From positions 1 through 14,085 of the forward strand of contig QMPB01000051.1 of the NCBI GenBank assembly GCA_003648395.1: 14,085 nt of DNA, given 5' to 3'. Source of the DNA: Bacteroidota bacterium (GTDB taxonomy: Bacteria > Bacteroidota > Bacteroidia > Bacteroidales > UBA1556). Both the position numbers and the translations under genes were made by a program. How positions within the stretch are numbered: position 1 is the stretch's first letter; the number at the start of each line of letters is the position of its first letter. Positions 1-7,602 of this stretch are shown piece by piece. The notes below the pieces were generated by a model, which worked only from the letters and a program-made list of their open reading frames with translations, was not told the origin of the DNA and did no database searches.

Positions 1-93
1 GATATAAATTATAAAGAAGAACCTGCCTGCAGCAGGCAGGTAGGTGCAAAAGATGCGTTTAATATTACAAATTTCTATGTCGGCTCAGTATAA
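1..93. repeat. Right half of a fold-back MITE-like repeat, copy 1 (cut by window edge)
   Basis: This stretch matches 2523-2615 at 89 of 93 positions; the differences are at positions 3, 35, 43 and 85. Identity stops in both copies just after cagtataa, which marks the element boundary. It contains a near-continuous palindrome at 21-41, with arms acctgcctgc and gcaggcaggt around a single A. By comparison with the complete copy, the left half with the other terminal inverted repeat should lie to the left of the window. It lies downstream of comEC, whose stop codon is at 251. No transposase is visible. Confidence 0.8.
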
Positions 94-165
94 CACCTCA
101 GGGGTACACAAACAACTTAGAAAAAACTACTAAACTAAGTTAAATAATTTTCAAGAAATAGTAAC

Positions 166-186
166 AGAATCTCAGACTAAGATTCT
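166..186 (-). terminator. Weak hairpin downstream of comEC
   Basis: Arms agaatct (166-172) and agattct (180-186) form a perfect 7-bp stem around a 7-nt loop. It lies 65 nt beyond the comEC stop codon on the minus strand. There is no clean U tract, so a terminator role is only a guess. Confidence 0.25.
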
Positions 187-222
187 TCTTACAGAAAGTC
201 AATAGCATGCAGTTTTGTTAAT

Positions 223-248
223 ATATTATTCTTGCGTTAGAATAATAT
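223..248 (-). terminator. AT-rich hairpin directly after the comEC stop
   Basis: Arms atattattct (223-232) and agaataatat (239-248) form a perfect 10-bp stem with the 6-nt loop tgcgtt, ending 2 nt from the comEC stop codon. The stem is almost all A-U. On the minus strand the following bases are not a U run, so it may act as an mRNA 3'-end stabiliser rather than a strong intrinsic terminator. Confidence 0.35.
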
Positions 249-250
249 TA

Positions 251-2323
251 TTATTTTGATAATAACCATGCTCCTGTTTCTGCTATATTATTAATGCTTA
301 TACTCTTATCCATTTTCTGCTTAATTTTATTCAACTTCCATTTAGGAATATTAGCTGCCAATGTAATAGGTATATCAACTTCGTACAAATCATTGTCAAT
401 TTCCCAAGTTCTATCTATTACTATATAATCAGGGTTAATTAGCAAGTCATTTTTATCATCTATCTCATTAATAGCAACAATTTTATCCATAAACTTAAGA
501 AACGGATAATGAAAAAATACATTATCATTTTTATAATCAACCAAAGAATCTAAGGATAAATAATTTCTTTTTATTACCCCCTTTCTTAGTTCATGCTCAC
601 TGGTTTGAAAACTCATAATTTCAGGATTTTTATACACTACCGAATCGCAAATAATAAAGGCTTCTCGATTAGAATAAACAGCTAAATATGTATTCTTCTT
701 TGAATGATAAAGTATTAACTCATCATCTAAATTATATTTAAAAATATTAGCTAAAACAATTAGAATTAGTAACGAAAGATTTAAAAATATTAGTCTTTTT
801 TGTTTCATTATCAGCCAAATTGACATCATAATTACAAAACAGATTAGTAGTACCAACATTGTATTATCAATGAATAGATTCTTGGAAACAGCAAAAGGAA
901 TATGCTCGATACTAATAATTAGAAAGTTTATTAGCGCTAAAAACAGACTCAATAACTTACCTAGAATAAATGATATATACGGAATAAACGAAAATAATAA
1001 TACAGCTATTCCCAAGAAAATAATAATGTAAGCCGATGGAATAACTATTAGATTTGTAATAATAAACAGATTAGGAAACTGATGAAAATAATATAGCGAA
1101 AGAGGAGCTGTTCCAATTTGAGCAGCTATAGAAACAGTTATTAACTGCCATACATTATAAATAATAATATTGTTAGGAATCCAGAGATTAGACAAGGGCT
1201 TCTGCAATACGACAATAGCAATAACTGCTGAATATGACAATTGAAACCCCAATTCAAAAAGCATAGATGGATTATAGAGTAACAATACTAAAGCAGAGGC
1301 AGCAAGAGAGCTAAAAATATTAGTGTGTCTATTAATATTCTGACCAATCGTTACAAAAGAAAACATAGTTGCAGCCCTTACCACAGAAGGAGAGAGTCCA
1401 GTCAGGAAGGCATAAAACCAAATTATTGAAAGAATAATAGCAGCTTTCAATATTCTACCTTGAGGCTTATATTTTAGAAAAGACAATAAAGCATTCATTA
1501 TTAGAAGTATAATACCAACATGCAATCCCGATACACACAAAATATGCATCGCTCCTGCCCCTGCATAAGCTTGTCGCAATTCTGGTGATAGCATATCTCT
1601 TACCCCCAACAACATTCCTGCAGCAACGCCTAATTCATCTCCTTTTACTTCATTTTTCTCTAATATCTTTATTAAATACGCGCGTAATTTTAATGCATAA
1701 TATTTCACTCCTTTAAATGCTGTAGAATTTAACTTACTCCATTCATTAGCTCTATTATATGCTTGATATCTAATGTCTTTCAACTCTAGAAATTTTTTAT
1801 AATTGAATTGATCTGGATTTTTTGGGGCTTCAATTCTTGAAAAGTTTTTACTAACTATTATTTCATCATTATACTCAAGGTTTAATGCACTAGAATCTTT
1901 CTGTAGGTATATCAATACATTCCCAATAGTAGTTGTTATAGAATTATCTACATAAGCGGCTTCCACTTCTGCATATATCTTTACACTGTTTTTCTTCTCT
2001 AATGGTGGTTCTATTATTCTTAGTTGAAAATAGTTTGCCGACTTATTATAATTACCAAAATAATTAGATTTTCTACTATCGAAATGATTTTGAAATGAGA
2101 TTATTCCTAATAAAGCAAAGAATACTATAATAAACGAGCCAGATATATATTGATGTTTATAAGTAAAAAGAAATTTCTTTGGCCAGGCAAGAAAAGCCAA
2201 TAATAATAATGGAATAATTAACCAAACCCAATTTATTAATGGAACTAATTTGCTTTTTGCAATAATAATTCCAATAATAAAACCTAATAATAGCTTTAGT
2301 ATAGGGTATTCCTTGAATCTCAT
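251..2323 (-). CDS. comEC: ComEC/Rec2-family DNA uptake channel protein
   Basis: This 690-residue polytopic inner-membrane protein is expected to carry single-stranded DNA across the cytoplasmic membrane during natural transformation. The N-terminus (about 1-75) has several hydrophobic segments, as in the DUF4131 region of ComEC. Residues about 95-190 form a soluble OB-like stretch ending in the typical NPDQFNYKKFL segment. The competence domain follows at about 225-530. It holds the family hallmark HILCVSGLHVG (260-270), GLSPSVVRA (309-317) and the AQIGTAPLSLYYF segment (401-413). After about 530 the protein is soluble, but I see no HxHxDH metallo-beta-lactamase signature. Either this domain is degenerate or the nuclease is separate, and I believe short forms are common in Bacteroidota. 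The gene is monocistronic in appearance, with repeat copies on both sides. The family call is secure; active competence is inference. Confidence 0.93.
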   Translation of the reverse strand: MRFKEYPILKLLLGFIIGIIIAKSKLVPLINWVWLIIPLLLLAFLAWPKKFLFTYKHQYISGSFIIVFFALLGIISFQNHFDSRKSNYFGNYNKSANYFQLRIIEPPLEKKNSVKIYAEVEAAYVDNSITTTIGNVLIYLQKDSSALNLEYNDEIIVSKNFSRIEAPKNPDQFNYKKFLELKDIRYQAYNRANEWSKLNSTAFKGVKYYALKLRAYLIKILEKNEVKGDELGVAAGMLLGVRDMLSPELRQAYAGAGAMHILCVSGLHVGIILLIMNALLSFLKYKPQGRILKAAIILSIIWFYAFLTGLSPSVVRAATMFSFVTIGQNINRHTNIFSSLAASALVLLLYNPSMLFELGFQLSYSAVIAIVVLQKPLSNLWIPNNIIIYNVWQLITVSIAAQIGTAPLSLYYFHQFPNLFIITNLIVIPSAYIIIFLGIAVLLFSFIPYISFILGKLLSLFLALINFLIISIEHIPFAVSKNLFIDNTMLVLLICFVIMMSIWLIMKQKRLIFLNLSLLILIVLANIFKYNLDDELILYHSKKNTYLAVYSNREAFIICDSVVYKNPEIMSFQTSEHELRKGVIKRNYLSLDSLVDYKNDNVFFHYPFLKFMDKIVAINEIDDKNDLLINPDYIVIDRTWEIDNDLYEVDIPITLAANIPKWKLNKIKQKMDKSISINNIAETGAWLLSK

Positions 2324-2347
2324 TTTTTAGTGAATATTTCTTTGAGG

Positions 2348-2355
2348 TAAAGGTA
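2348..2355 (-). promoter_or_regulatory. Possible -7 box for comEC
   Basis: The minus strand reads TACCTTTA, a 7 of 8 match to the Bacteroidota -7 consensus TAnnTTTG. It would start transcription about 18 nt before the comEC start codon. No TTG -33 element is seen at the expected distance. Confidence 0.35.
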
Positions 2356-2431
2356 GGAAATTTTTTGGATATTGCGATTTCTTATTTTGCCCACCAATCT
2401 GTAAATATCTGCACCTTCTATCTGCAAGCAG

Positions 2432-2615
2432 TTATACTGAGCCGTGATAGAAAATTGTATTTAGTAAATAGCTTATTTTGTGCCTAGTCGATACATAATT
2501 TCTTTGCATTGCCGTAGCTACGGAAATAAATTATAAAGAAGAACCTGCCTGCAGCAAGCAGGTAAGTGCAAAAGATGCGTTTAATATTACAAATTTCTAT
2601 GTCGGCCCAGTATAA
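2432..2615. mobile_element. Complete 184-bp fold-back MITE-like element, copy 2
   Basis: The ends are inverted repeats of 28 bp: 2432-2459 and the reverse complement of 2588-2615 match at 24 of 28 positions, both starting ttatactg. The centre carries a perfect 12-bp palindrome, ccgtagctacgg (2512-2523). The arms between are also roughly complementary (for example ataattt near 2495 and aaattat near 2530), so the whole element can fold back on itself. The right arm holds an extra palindrome (2543-2563, acctgcctgc / gcaagcaggt, one mismatch). No coding sequence of its own and no clear target-site duplication are seen. The right end lies 1 nt from the stop codon of the membrane-NTPase gene. Matching copy 1 at the window edge shows it is a dispersed repeat. 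Confidence 0.8.
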
Positions 2616-2616
2616 A

Positions 2617-4362
2617 TCAATTTTCTATTCTCCTCCACTCCTCAATCATCTTCATAGCAATATTCTCAACATCGGCAGCAGGCAAATCTTCCGAAAGTTT
2701 AAAATGATAAATCTTTCCCACAGGCCACTTCCTACTAATTTTATTCACTAAACTATCACGCACTACCCATAGCATTGGCGCTTTCGATTCATCTGCTATT
2801 TTCTGAATTGCAGGAAACCAACCTCCAGATTTTACTTCCAAAGGTCCAATCTCATCAATTACAATTAGCTCTGGCTTATCATTTTCAAAGTCTAAAATTT
2901 TATTCCCTTGAACAACCGCATCAGGATTAAAATAGAATTTACCCTGCTTCTTCCATTCTTTATTCTCTGTTATACTACAAAGTTGTATTTTTTCACCACT
3001 TTTTAAGTTCTCAAGTGTATAACCAACTCTGTTTTCTCCTTCGTAATCAACATTACTCATAAAGCCACCAATATCAACACTTTGCCGTTTTAGTCTATTA
3101 ATAACTTTGCTTACAAAAGTAGTTTTTCCCTGCTGAATATTACCACTAATAATAATAATTGGAAGCATTTTTTTATCTCTGCCCTCAAGTTCTGTTATAA
3201 GATTTTCCGCATAAAGCAAAAGCTTAGAAATTAATAAAACTGGTGAACGAAATAGTTCTTTTGGTCCAGGAAAAGCTTTTAGGCTCTCTGGCAAAACACC
3301 AAACGCAAGATTTAAGGCACGATAGAAATTTTGGAATCCATTTTTATATAGTAAAGCCTTAATAATCGGACTTTTTAGCTCCTTACCAATGGCAGCAAAA
3401 GAAATAACTACCAGTGCAGCTCTAATATTCATTTTCATACCAATAAAAAAACCTGCCCAACTAAAGAAATCACCTGTTTCATTCTGCGAAAATAAAAATC
3501 CAGCTAATAATGAAATTAAAAAAAACACTATCCAAAAACTTGGCTTTTTAAGGTGATTAAAAGCTCCTTTATATCGCAATGAAATAAGTCCAAAATAAAC
3601 TAACACATAAGCTAATCCATAATACCAAATACTGGACTTTATAAATTGCATACCAACAAAAAGGGCTATTAAATGAAAGAATAATAAAGGCCAAGAATAC
3701 TTCTCTTCATTTTCATCACCAAATAAGCTCTTATTTTTTTTTTGTACAAATATTGGAATTGCAGCGATCTCCTTCTCCAAAACAAAACTCATTTTTCCTG
3801 CTCTTATCCCTATAATTGACGCAATTATTCCTGTAATAAAATATGCCCCAAAAAGAATTACTAATGCTAATTCACCTGTAGAGCCAAAGCTCATAAATTG
3901 CTTATTCACATACTCATAAAGAGCATCAAGCATTAGCATAATATCCCAGCCAAAACTTATTAGCAAGGTAACTACTTTCTGAAAAAGAACTTCAGAAACT
4001 GCCAAGCCTCCTCCAATAAGCATTAAATATATTCTCCCTCTCGCTAAACGAAAAAATGATTCTAAAACCAATGCTTCAACAATAATTCCTATCATTGGAC
4101 CAAGAATAATTGCAGAAGGTGAAATAGATTTCATCATTGCAGCAATAATTCCTGCTCTAATAATCAAAGATTTCTGCGGCCAACGACTAATAAATGCAAA
4201 TATAAAAACAACACTGAAAAATGACATTATTGTGCCACTTAAAGGAAAACGAATATTATGAAGGAAACTACCAACAATAATTTCGTTAGCAGCCCACAAA
4301 CTACCAAGGGCGGCAGCTTTCAACCACAAATCACTTAATTTATTGCTAGTATTTAATACCAT
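2617..4362 (-). CDS. Membrane protein fused to a THEP1-type P-loop NTPase (ECF-transporter-like layout)
   Basis: This 581-residue protein has three parts. Residues about 10-190 hold around six hydrophobic segments, including ANEIIVGSFLHNIRFPLSG (25-43) and a Gly-rich GPMIGIIVEAL segment, resembling the substrate-binding S component of ECF vitamin/metal transporters. Residues about 224-390 hold about four more segments and a cytoplasmic-looking stretch (311-365, ending LAFGVLPESLKAF) that resembles a CbiQ/EcfT T component, but the ARR coupling motifs are not evident. Residues about 400-581 are an NTPase of the THEP1 (NTPase_1, COG1618) type. Walker A is GNIQQGKT (407-414), and Walker B is VIDEIGPLE (501-509), nearly diagnostic of that family. 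The NTPase call is firm; the S/T reading is inference from pattern. The gene starts 3 nt after the flippase stop codon, so it is likely cotranscribed. Substrate and reaction are unknown. Alternatively it is simply a membrane-anchored nucleotide phosphatase/kinase. Confidence 0.8.
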   Translation of the reverse strand: MVLNTSNKLSDLWLKAAALGSLWAANEIIVGSFLHNIRFPLSGTIMSFFSVVFIFAFISRWPQKSLIIRAGIIAAMMKSISPSAIILGPMIGIIVEALVLESFFRLARGRIYLMLIGGGLAVSEVLFQKVVTLLISFGWDIMLMLDALYEYVNKQFMSFGSTGELALVILFGAYFITGIIASIIGIRAGKMSFVLEKEIAAIPIFVQKKNKSLFGDENEEKYSWPLLFFHLIALFVGMQFIKSSIWYYGLAYVLVYFGLISLRYKGAFNHLKKPSFWIVFFLISLLAGFLFSQNETGDFFSWAGFFIGMKMNIRAALVVISFAAIGKELKSPIIKALLYKNGFQNFYRALNLAFGVLPESLKAFPGPKELFRSPVLLISKLLLYAENLITELEGRDKKMLPIIIISGNIQQGKTTFVSKVINRLKRQSVDIGGFMSNVDYEGENRVGYTLENLKSGEKIQLCSITENKEWKKQGKFYFNPDAVVQGNKILDFENDKPELIVIDEIGPLEVKSGGWFPAIQKIADESKAPMLWVVRDSLVNKISRKWPVGKIYHFKLSEDLPAADVENIAMKMIEEWRRIEN

Positions 4363-4365
4363 TTA

Positions 4366-5847
4366 TTACTTCTCGTTCTGGATAATATGAATAAATGCTT
4401 TCACATTCAGCAAACCTAATGCAAAAGCTAGTGCCACTACACTAATGCCCAATAAAGCAAAATTAATTATCCAATTAAACGGCAATAATATGGAAAAATA
4501 TGAAAGGGTAATTACTATTAGTATATATATTAGTAAATTTAGAATATATCTTCTCTCAATGTTAATTGAGAGTAATTTTATTGCAAAATATACTTGTAAT
4601 AAGGCTGTTATCCACTGAGCACTAAAACTTGCCCAAGCAGAACCATAGGCCTCGAATTGTGGAATGAGAATAAAGTTAACCCCTAAGCTAACAATCATTC
4701 CTAATAATGCCACTAGATTTAGCACTCTTAGACTGCCATTTGCTGTTAATAATGTGCCAAAAATATAAGTTGAAGAAGTTGCCACAAAAACAATCATAAG
4801 TATTCTAAAAACATTGGCTGTCTCAGTCATTCTATCATTATACTGCCCTAGGCTCTCACTTATGTGCTGAGAATAAAGGAGTCTCATAATATCTTCACCA
4901 TAAAAGTATGAAGTTATGGCAACTGCTGTTGAGAAAAGAAAAAGTATTGTAAAACTTAGCTTTACCATCTGACTTAAATCCTCTTTTTCCTTTATCATTT
5001 TAGCAAAAATAGGTAATAATAATACTGCAAACAGATAGCCAGACATATTGTTGGCAACATCAAGCAAGCGAAAAGCAGAGGCATAAATACCAGCCTGTAG
5101 TTCACCATCATAAGACAACAAACGTTCAATTAATACAGTATCTATTCTACTATACATTCCCATCAAAAGAATAAGAGTAGCATAAGGCAAACTTTGCTTT
5201 ATTATTACTGCAAAAAAGGCAGGATTCCAATTCAAACCTTTAAAATTCATCTTGGGGAGTAAAAAAGAGAAAGCAATTAATGCCGTAATGGAATATGCAA
5301 CTGTCTGTGCATAAACAAACCAGCTAATCTTAAATTCTTGTTCAGTAACATTTCCCCAAAGAAGAATACTACAAATGATTATCATTATTATTCTATCAAG
5401 AACTGACATAAAGCTATCTATTCGAAAAAGTAAAAGAGCAGAAATATTAGAACGTAAATATAGAATTAGACTCAATAGAAACTGATTTATTCCAATTATT
5501 AGTAGTAGTTGCATTTGCCGAGCATCGTATTTCATAAGTACTCCAACTCCCATAATAATAAGCATGTAAAGGACTGCAAACAAGAATCGTATAATAATAA
5601 TACTACTAAAATACTTACTTAAGAGGTGATTATTTTGGGCAATGTTTTTATTATTGTAATTGGTAATTCCAAAATCTAGGAATATCTGAAAAATAAAAGC
5701 AAAATTTAAAATTGTAAAATAGAAACCATATTCAGAAGGACCTACCATATTCTGCACTCCCCTATCAATTCCAAAAACCCAAAATGGTTTTATAAGAAAA
5801 TTAAGGAATACCAATAAAAATAAGTTTGTAAGAAATTTCCTCCTCAT
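4366..5847 (-). CDS. Polysaccharide/lipid-linked oligosaccharide flippase (Wzx/MATE-like)
   Basis: This 493-residue integral membrane protein has about 12-14 hydrophobic segments and few long loops, the size and pattern of the MOP-superfamily exporters that flip lipid-linked sugars for O-antigen, capsule or exopolysaccharide. The N-terminal stretch with GPSEYGFYFTILNFAFIF (36-53) and DFGITNYNNKNIA (58-70) is typical of Wzx-like flippases. So is the later YGSAWASFSAQW segment near residue 400, which precedes the last membrane segments. No glycosyltransferases are nearby, so the substrate cannot be inferred. It is the first gene of a tight two-gene unit with the membrane-NTPase protein (3-nt gap). 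The start codon at 5845-5847 gives MRRKF, a positive N-terminus before the first membrane segment. I am sure of the superfamily, not of the cargo. Confidence 0.85.
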   Translation of the reverse strand: MRRKFLTNLFLLVFLNFLIKPFWVFGIDRGVQNMVGPSEYGFYFTILNFAFIFQIFLDFGITNYNNKNIAQNNHLLSKYFSSIIIIRFLFAVLYMLIIMGVGVLMKYDARQMQLLLIIGINQFLLSLILYLRSNISALLLFRIDSFMSVLDRIIMIIICSILLWGNVTEQEFKISWFVYAQTVAYSITALIAFSFLLPKMNFKGLNWNPAFFAVIIKQSLPYATLILLMGMYSRIDTVLIERLLSYDGELQAGIYASAFRLLDVANNMSGYLFAVLLLPIFAKMIKEKEDLSQMVKLSFTILFLFSTAVAITSYFYGEDIMRLLYSQHISESLGQYNDRMTETANVFRILMIVFVATSSTYIFGTLLTANGSLRVLNLVALLGMIVSLGVNFILIPQFEAYGSAWASFSAQWITALLQVYFAIKLLSINIERRYILNLLIYILIVITLSYFSILLPFNWIINFALLGISVVALAFALGLLNVKAFIHIIQNEK

Positions 5848-5914
5848 ACAATTAATTTGAATTATTTGCTAAGATACAATTTATAGAAATAGACAATATA
5901 ATTTAGTTGCTTGA

Positions 5915-5922
5915 CAAAACTA
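5915..5922 (-). promoter_or_regulatory. Candidate -7 box for the flippase/membrane-NTPase unit
   Basis: The minus strand reads TAGTTTTG, matching TAnnTTTG exactly, about 68 nt upstream of the flippase start codon. No TTG is seen at the -33 distance, so the support is the motif and its position only. Confidence 0.4.
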
Positions 5923-6254
5923 CATTATTTTTGAATTGATAACACACTCATAAACTCTATAATCAGGGCAAAAACATCTTAATCATATAATAAAAACCTA
6001 CTTAAATACTTAAGTGTATAACTAATTACAACATATTATTAATCAGTGATTTATATATATTTATTATCATCGAATTAATCAAATTTAACTATTTTAATAT
6101 TACCCGCAAGCAGATAATATATTTGTATTATTTATGTAATTAAATGATATTTATATTGATATAAACATTGTCTATTAGCATAATACAAAATAATTATTCT
6201 TAATATGCAAAATTAATTTAGATGCCTTTACCCTAACCCTACAACTAATTAGAC

Positions 6255-6262
6255 TACTTTTG
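6255..6262 (+). promoter_or_regulatory. Candidate -7 box for the DEAD-box helicase
   Basis: TACTTTTG matches the TAnnTTTG consensus and is followed by CG, like the other promoters of the window. It lies 20 nt before the helicase start codon, giving a very short leader. No clear -33 TTG is present. Confidence 0.5.
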
Positions 6263-6282
6263 CGATTCATTAAAACATTCAA

Positions 6283-7557
6283 ATGACATTTAAAGAACTT
6301 AAACTAATAGACCCTATACTTCAAGCTATAGAATTACAAGGATATACTCAACCAACTCCAATACAAGAACAATCTATACCAATTTTGCTACAGGGTAAAG
6401 ACTTACTTGGTTGTGCTCAAACAGGCACAGGAAAAACAGCTGCATTTGCAATACCCATATTGCAGCACCTATACATCGATAGGCAAAGAAACAAAAAAGG
6501 CACTAAAAAAATTAAAGCCCTAATTGTTACCCCTACAAGAGAACTTGCTATACAAATTGGAAATAGTTTTTCTACTTATGGAAAATTTACTGGACTAAAA
6601 AACACTGTTGTTTTCGGCGGAGTAAAACAAGGATCTCAAACTAATGAATTGAAAAAAGGTGTTGATATACTTGTTGCAACACCAGGGAGATTATTAGATT
6701 TAATTAATCAAGGAATTATCTCATTACGTCATATTGAGTTTTCTGTACTTGACGAAGCTGACCATATGTTGGATATGGGTTTTATACATGATATTAAAAG
6801 AATTATTGCACTTTTACCTAAAAAGCGTCAATCTTTATTCTTTTCAGCCACTATGCCAGCAGATATTGTTAACTTATCGAAGAAAATTCTCGGCAACCCT
6901 GAGAAAATAACAATTAGCCCAGAGAAGACTACTGCCGAAAGAGTTGACCAAACATTGTACTACGTAATTAAGAAAGCAAAAGCAAGACTATTAATTCATT
7001 TGTTAAATGAACAGAACTTTTATTCTGTATTAGTTTTCTCTCGTACTAAATACGGCGCTGATAAGATTGTAAAACTCCTAAAAAAAGCAGGTTTTAAGGC
7101 TGAAGCTATTCATGGAAACAAATCGCAGAATGCTCGACAAAGAGCACTAAAAAACTTTAAGGAAGGTAAAACTCAAATCCTTGTAGCCACTGATATTGCT
7201 GCTAGAGGAATTGATATTTCAGAGTTGTCGTTGGTAGTGAATTACGACCTTCCAAGTGTTGCAGAAACTTATGTACACCGTATTGGAAGAACAGGGAGAG
7301 CTAACGCAAGTGGAATTGCTATTTCATTTTGTCAAGATGATGAAAGAGCTTTTCTAAAGGATATTCAAAAACTAATAAGTAATAAGATAACAGTAATTAC
7401 AGATCACCCTTTTGTTGATGAAAAAGATGATAGCGCTCCCAAGCAGCAAAGGCCTCCACGCAAAAAAAGGAGTGATAATAAAAAAAGAGAAGGAGATAAA
7501 AACACATCAGGATTTAGGAAGAAAAATAGTGGCATAAGGGCAAAGAAAAAGTATTAA
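6283..7557 (+). CDS. rhlE: RhlE-like DEAD-box ATP-dependent RNA helicase
   Basis: This 424-residue cytoplasmic helicase unwinds structured RNA with ATP and is expected to act in ribosome assembly or mRNA turnover. All core motifs are intact in order: Q motif GYTQPTPIQ (20-28), motif I AQTGTGKT (45-52), Ia PTRELA (84-89), Ib TPGRLLD (133-139), II DEAD (157-160), III SAT (188-190), IV VFSRTK (251-256), V ATDIAARGID (302-311) and VI HRIGRTGR (332-339). The N-terminus MTFKELKLIDPILQAIELQGY aligns by eye with RhlE, which supports the start. After residue 385 comes a Lys/Arg-rich low-complexity tail, common in RhlE-type proteins and likely an RNA-binding extension. radA begins 45 nt downstream on the same strand. 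Confidence 0.95.
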   Translation: MTFKELKLIDPILQAIELQGYTQPTPIQEQSIPILLQGKDLLGCAQTGTGKTAAFAIPILQHLYIDRQRNKKGTKKIKALIVTPTRELAIQIGNSFSTYGKFTGLKNTVVFGGVKQGSQTNELKKGVDILVATPGRLLDLINQGIISLRHIEFSVLDEADHMLDMGFIHDIKRIIALLPKKRQSLFFSATMPADIVNLSKKILGNPEKITISPEKTTAERVDQTLYYVIKKAKARLLIHLLNEQNFYSVLVFSRTKYGADKIVKLLKKAGFKAEAIHGNKSQNARQRALKNFKEGKTQILVATDIAARGIDISELSLVVNYDLPSVAETYVHRIGRTGRANASGIAISFCQDDERAFLKDIQKLISNKITVITDHPFVDEKDDSAPKQQRPPRKKRSDNKKREGDKNTSGFRKKNSGIRAKKKY

Positions 7558-7570
7558 ACGACTGTTTAAT
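7553..7570 (+). terminator. Weak hairpin at the rhlE stop codon
   Basis: Arms attaaac (7553-7559) and gtttaat (7564-7570) form a perfect 7-bp stem with loop gact, overlapping the rhlE stop codon and followed by ttt. The stem is A-U rich and short. It overlaps a candidate radA promoter, so it could be a weak terminator, an operator or chance. Confidence 0.25.
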
Positions 7571-7576
7571 TTTGCT

Positions 7577-7584
7577 TAAATTTG
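7577..7584 (+). promoter_or_regulatory. Candidate -7 box for radA
   Basis: TAAATTTG matches TAnnTTTG 18 nt before the radA ATG. A second match, TAATTTTG, lies 10 nt further upstream (7567-7574). Either could serve, or radA may be read through from rhlE. The TTG inside this box (7582-7584) is an in-frame potential start codon, which I reject. Confidence 0.4.
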
Positions 7585-7602
7585 TTTAAAATATTAATAA
7601 AT

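Larger units (their letters stand above)
5848..6282. other. AT-rich divergent intergenic region, 435 bp
   Basis: This is the longest gene-free stretch, between the divergent flippase and helicase genes, and it is very AT-rich. I found no convincing small ORF or RNA gene. It holds candidate -7 boxes for both genes and a few short dyads, for example acttaa/ttaagt around atac (6000-6015) and tttatat/atataaa around tg (6150-6165). Dyads of this size are expected by chance in such AT-rich sequence, so they are noted without a function. Confidence 0.7.

Noticed and set aside
1..2615. Composite transposon carrying comEC
   Set aside because: The flanking repeats have no transposase and comEC is a core gene; two independent insertions of a dispersed element are simpler.
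2566..2751. Open frame of 61 codons on the plus strand over the repeat and the end of the membrane-NTPase gene
   Set aside because: It overlaps a well-supported gene antisense and its first part is repeat DNA; no recognisable protein features.
5848..6282. Small RNA or riboswitch in the divergent spacer
   Set aside because: Only very short AT-rich dyads are present, as expected by chance, and nothing resembles a known riboswitch core.
7582..7602. Upstream TTG start for radA
   Set aside because: The TTG is part of a TAAATTTG promoter-like box and adds seven residues before the conserved RadA N-terminus.
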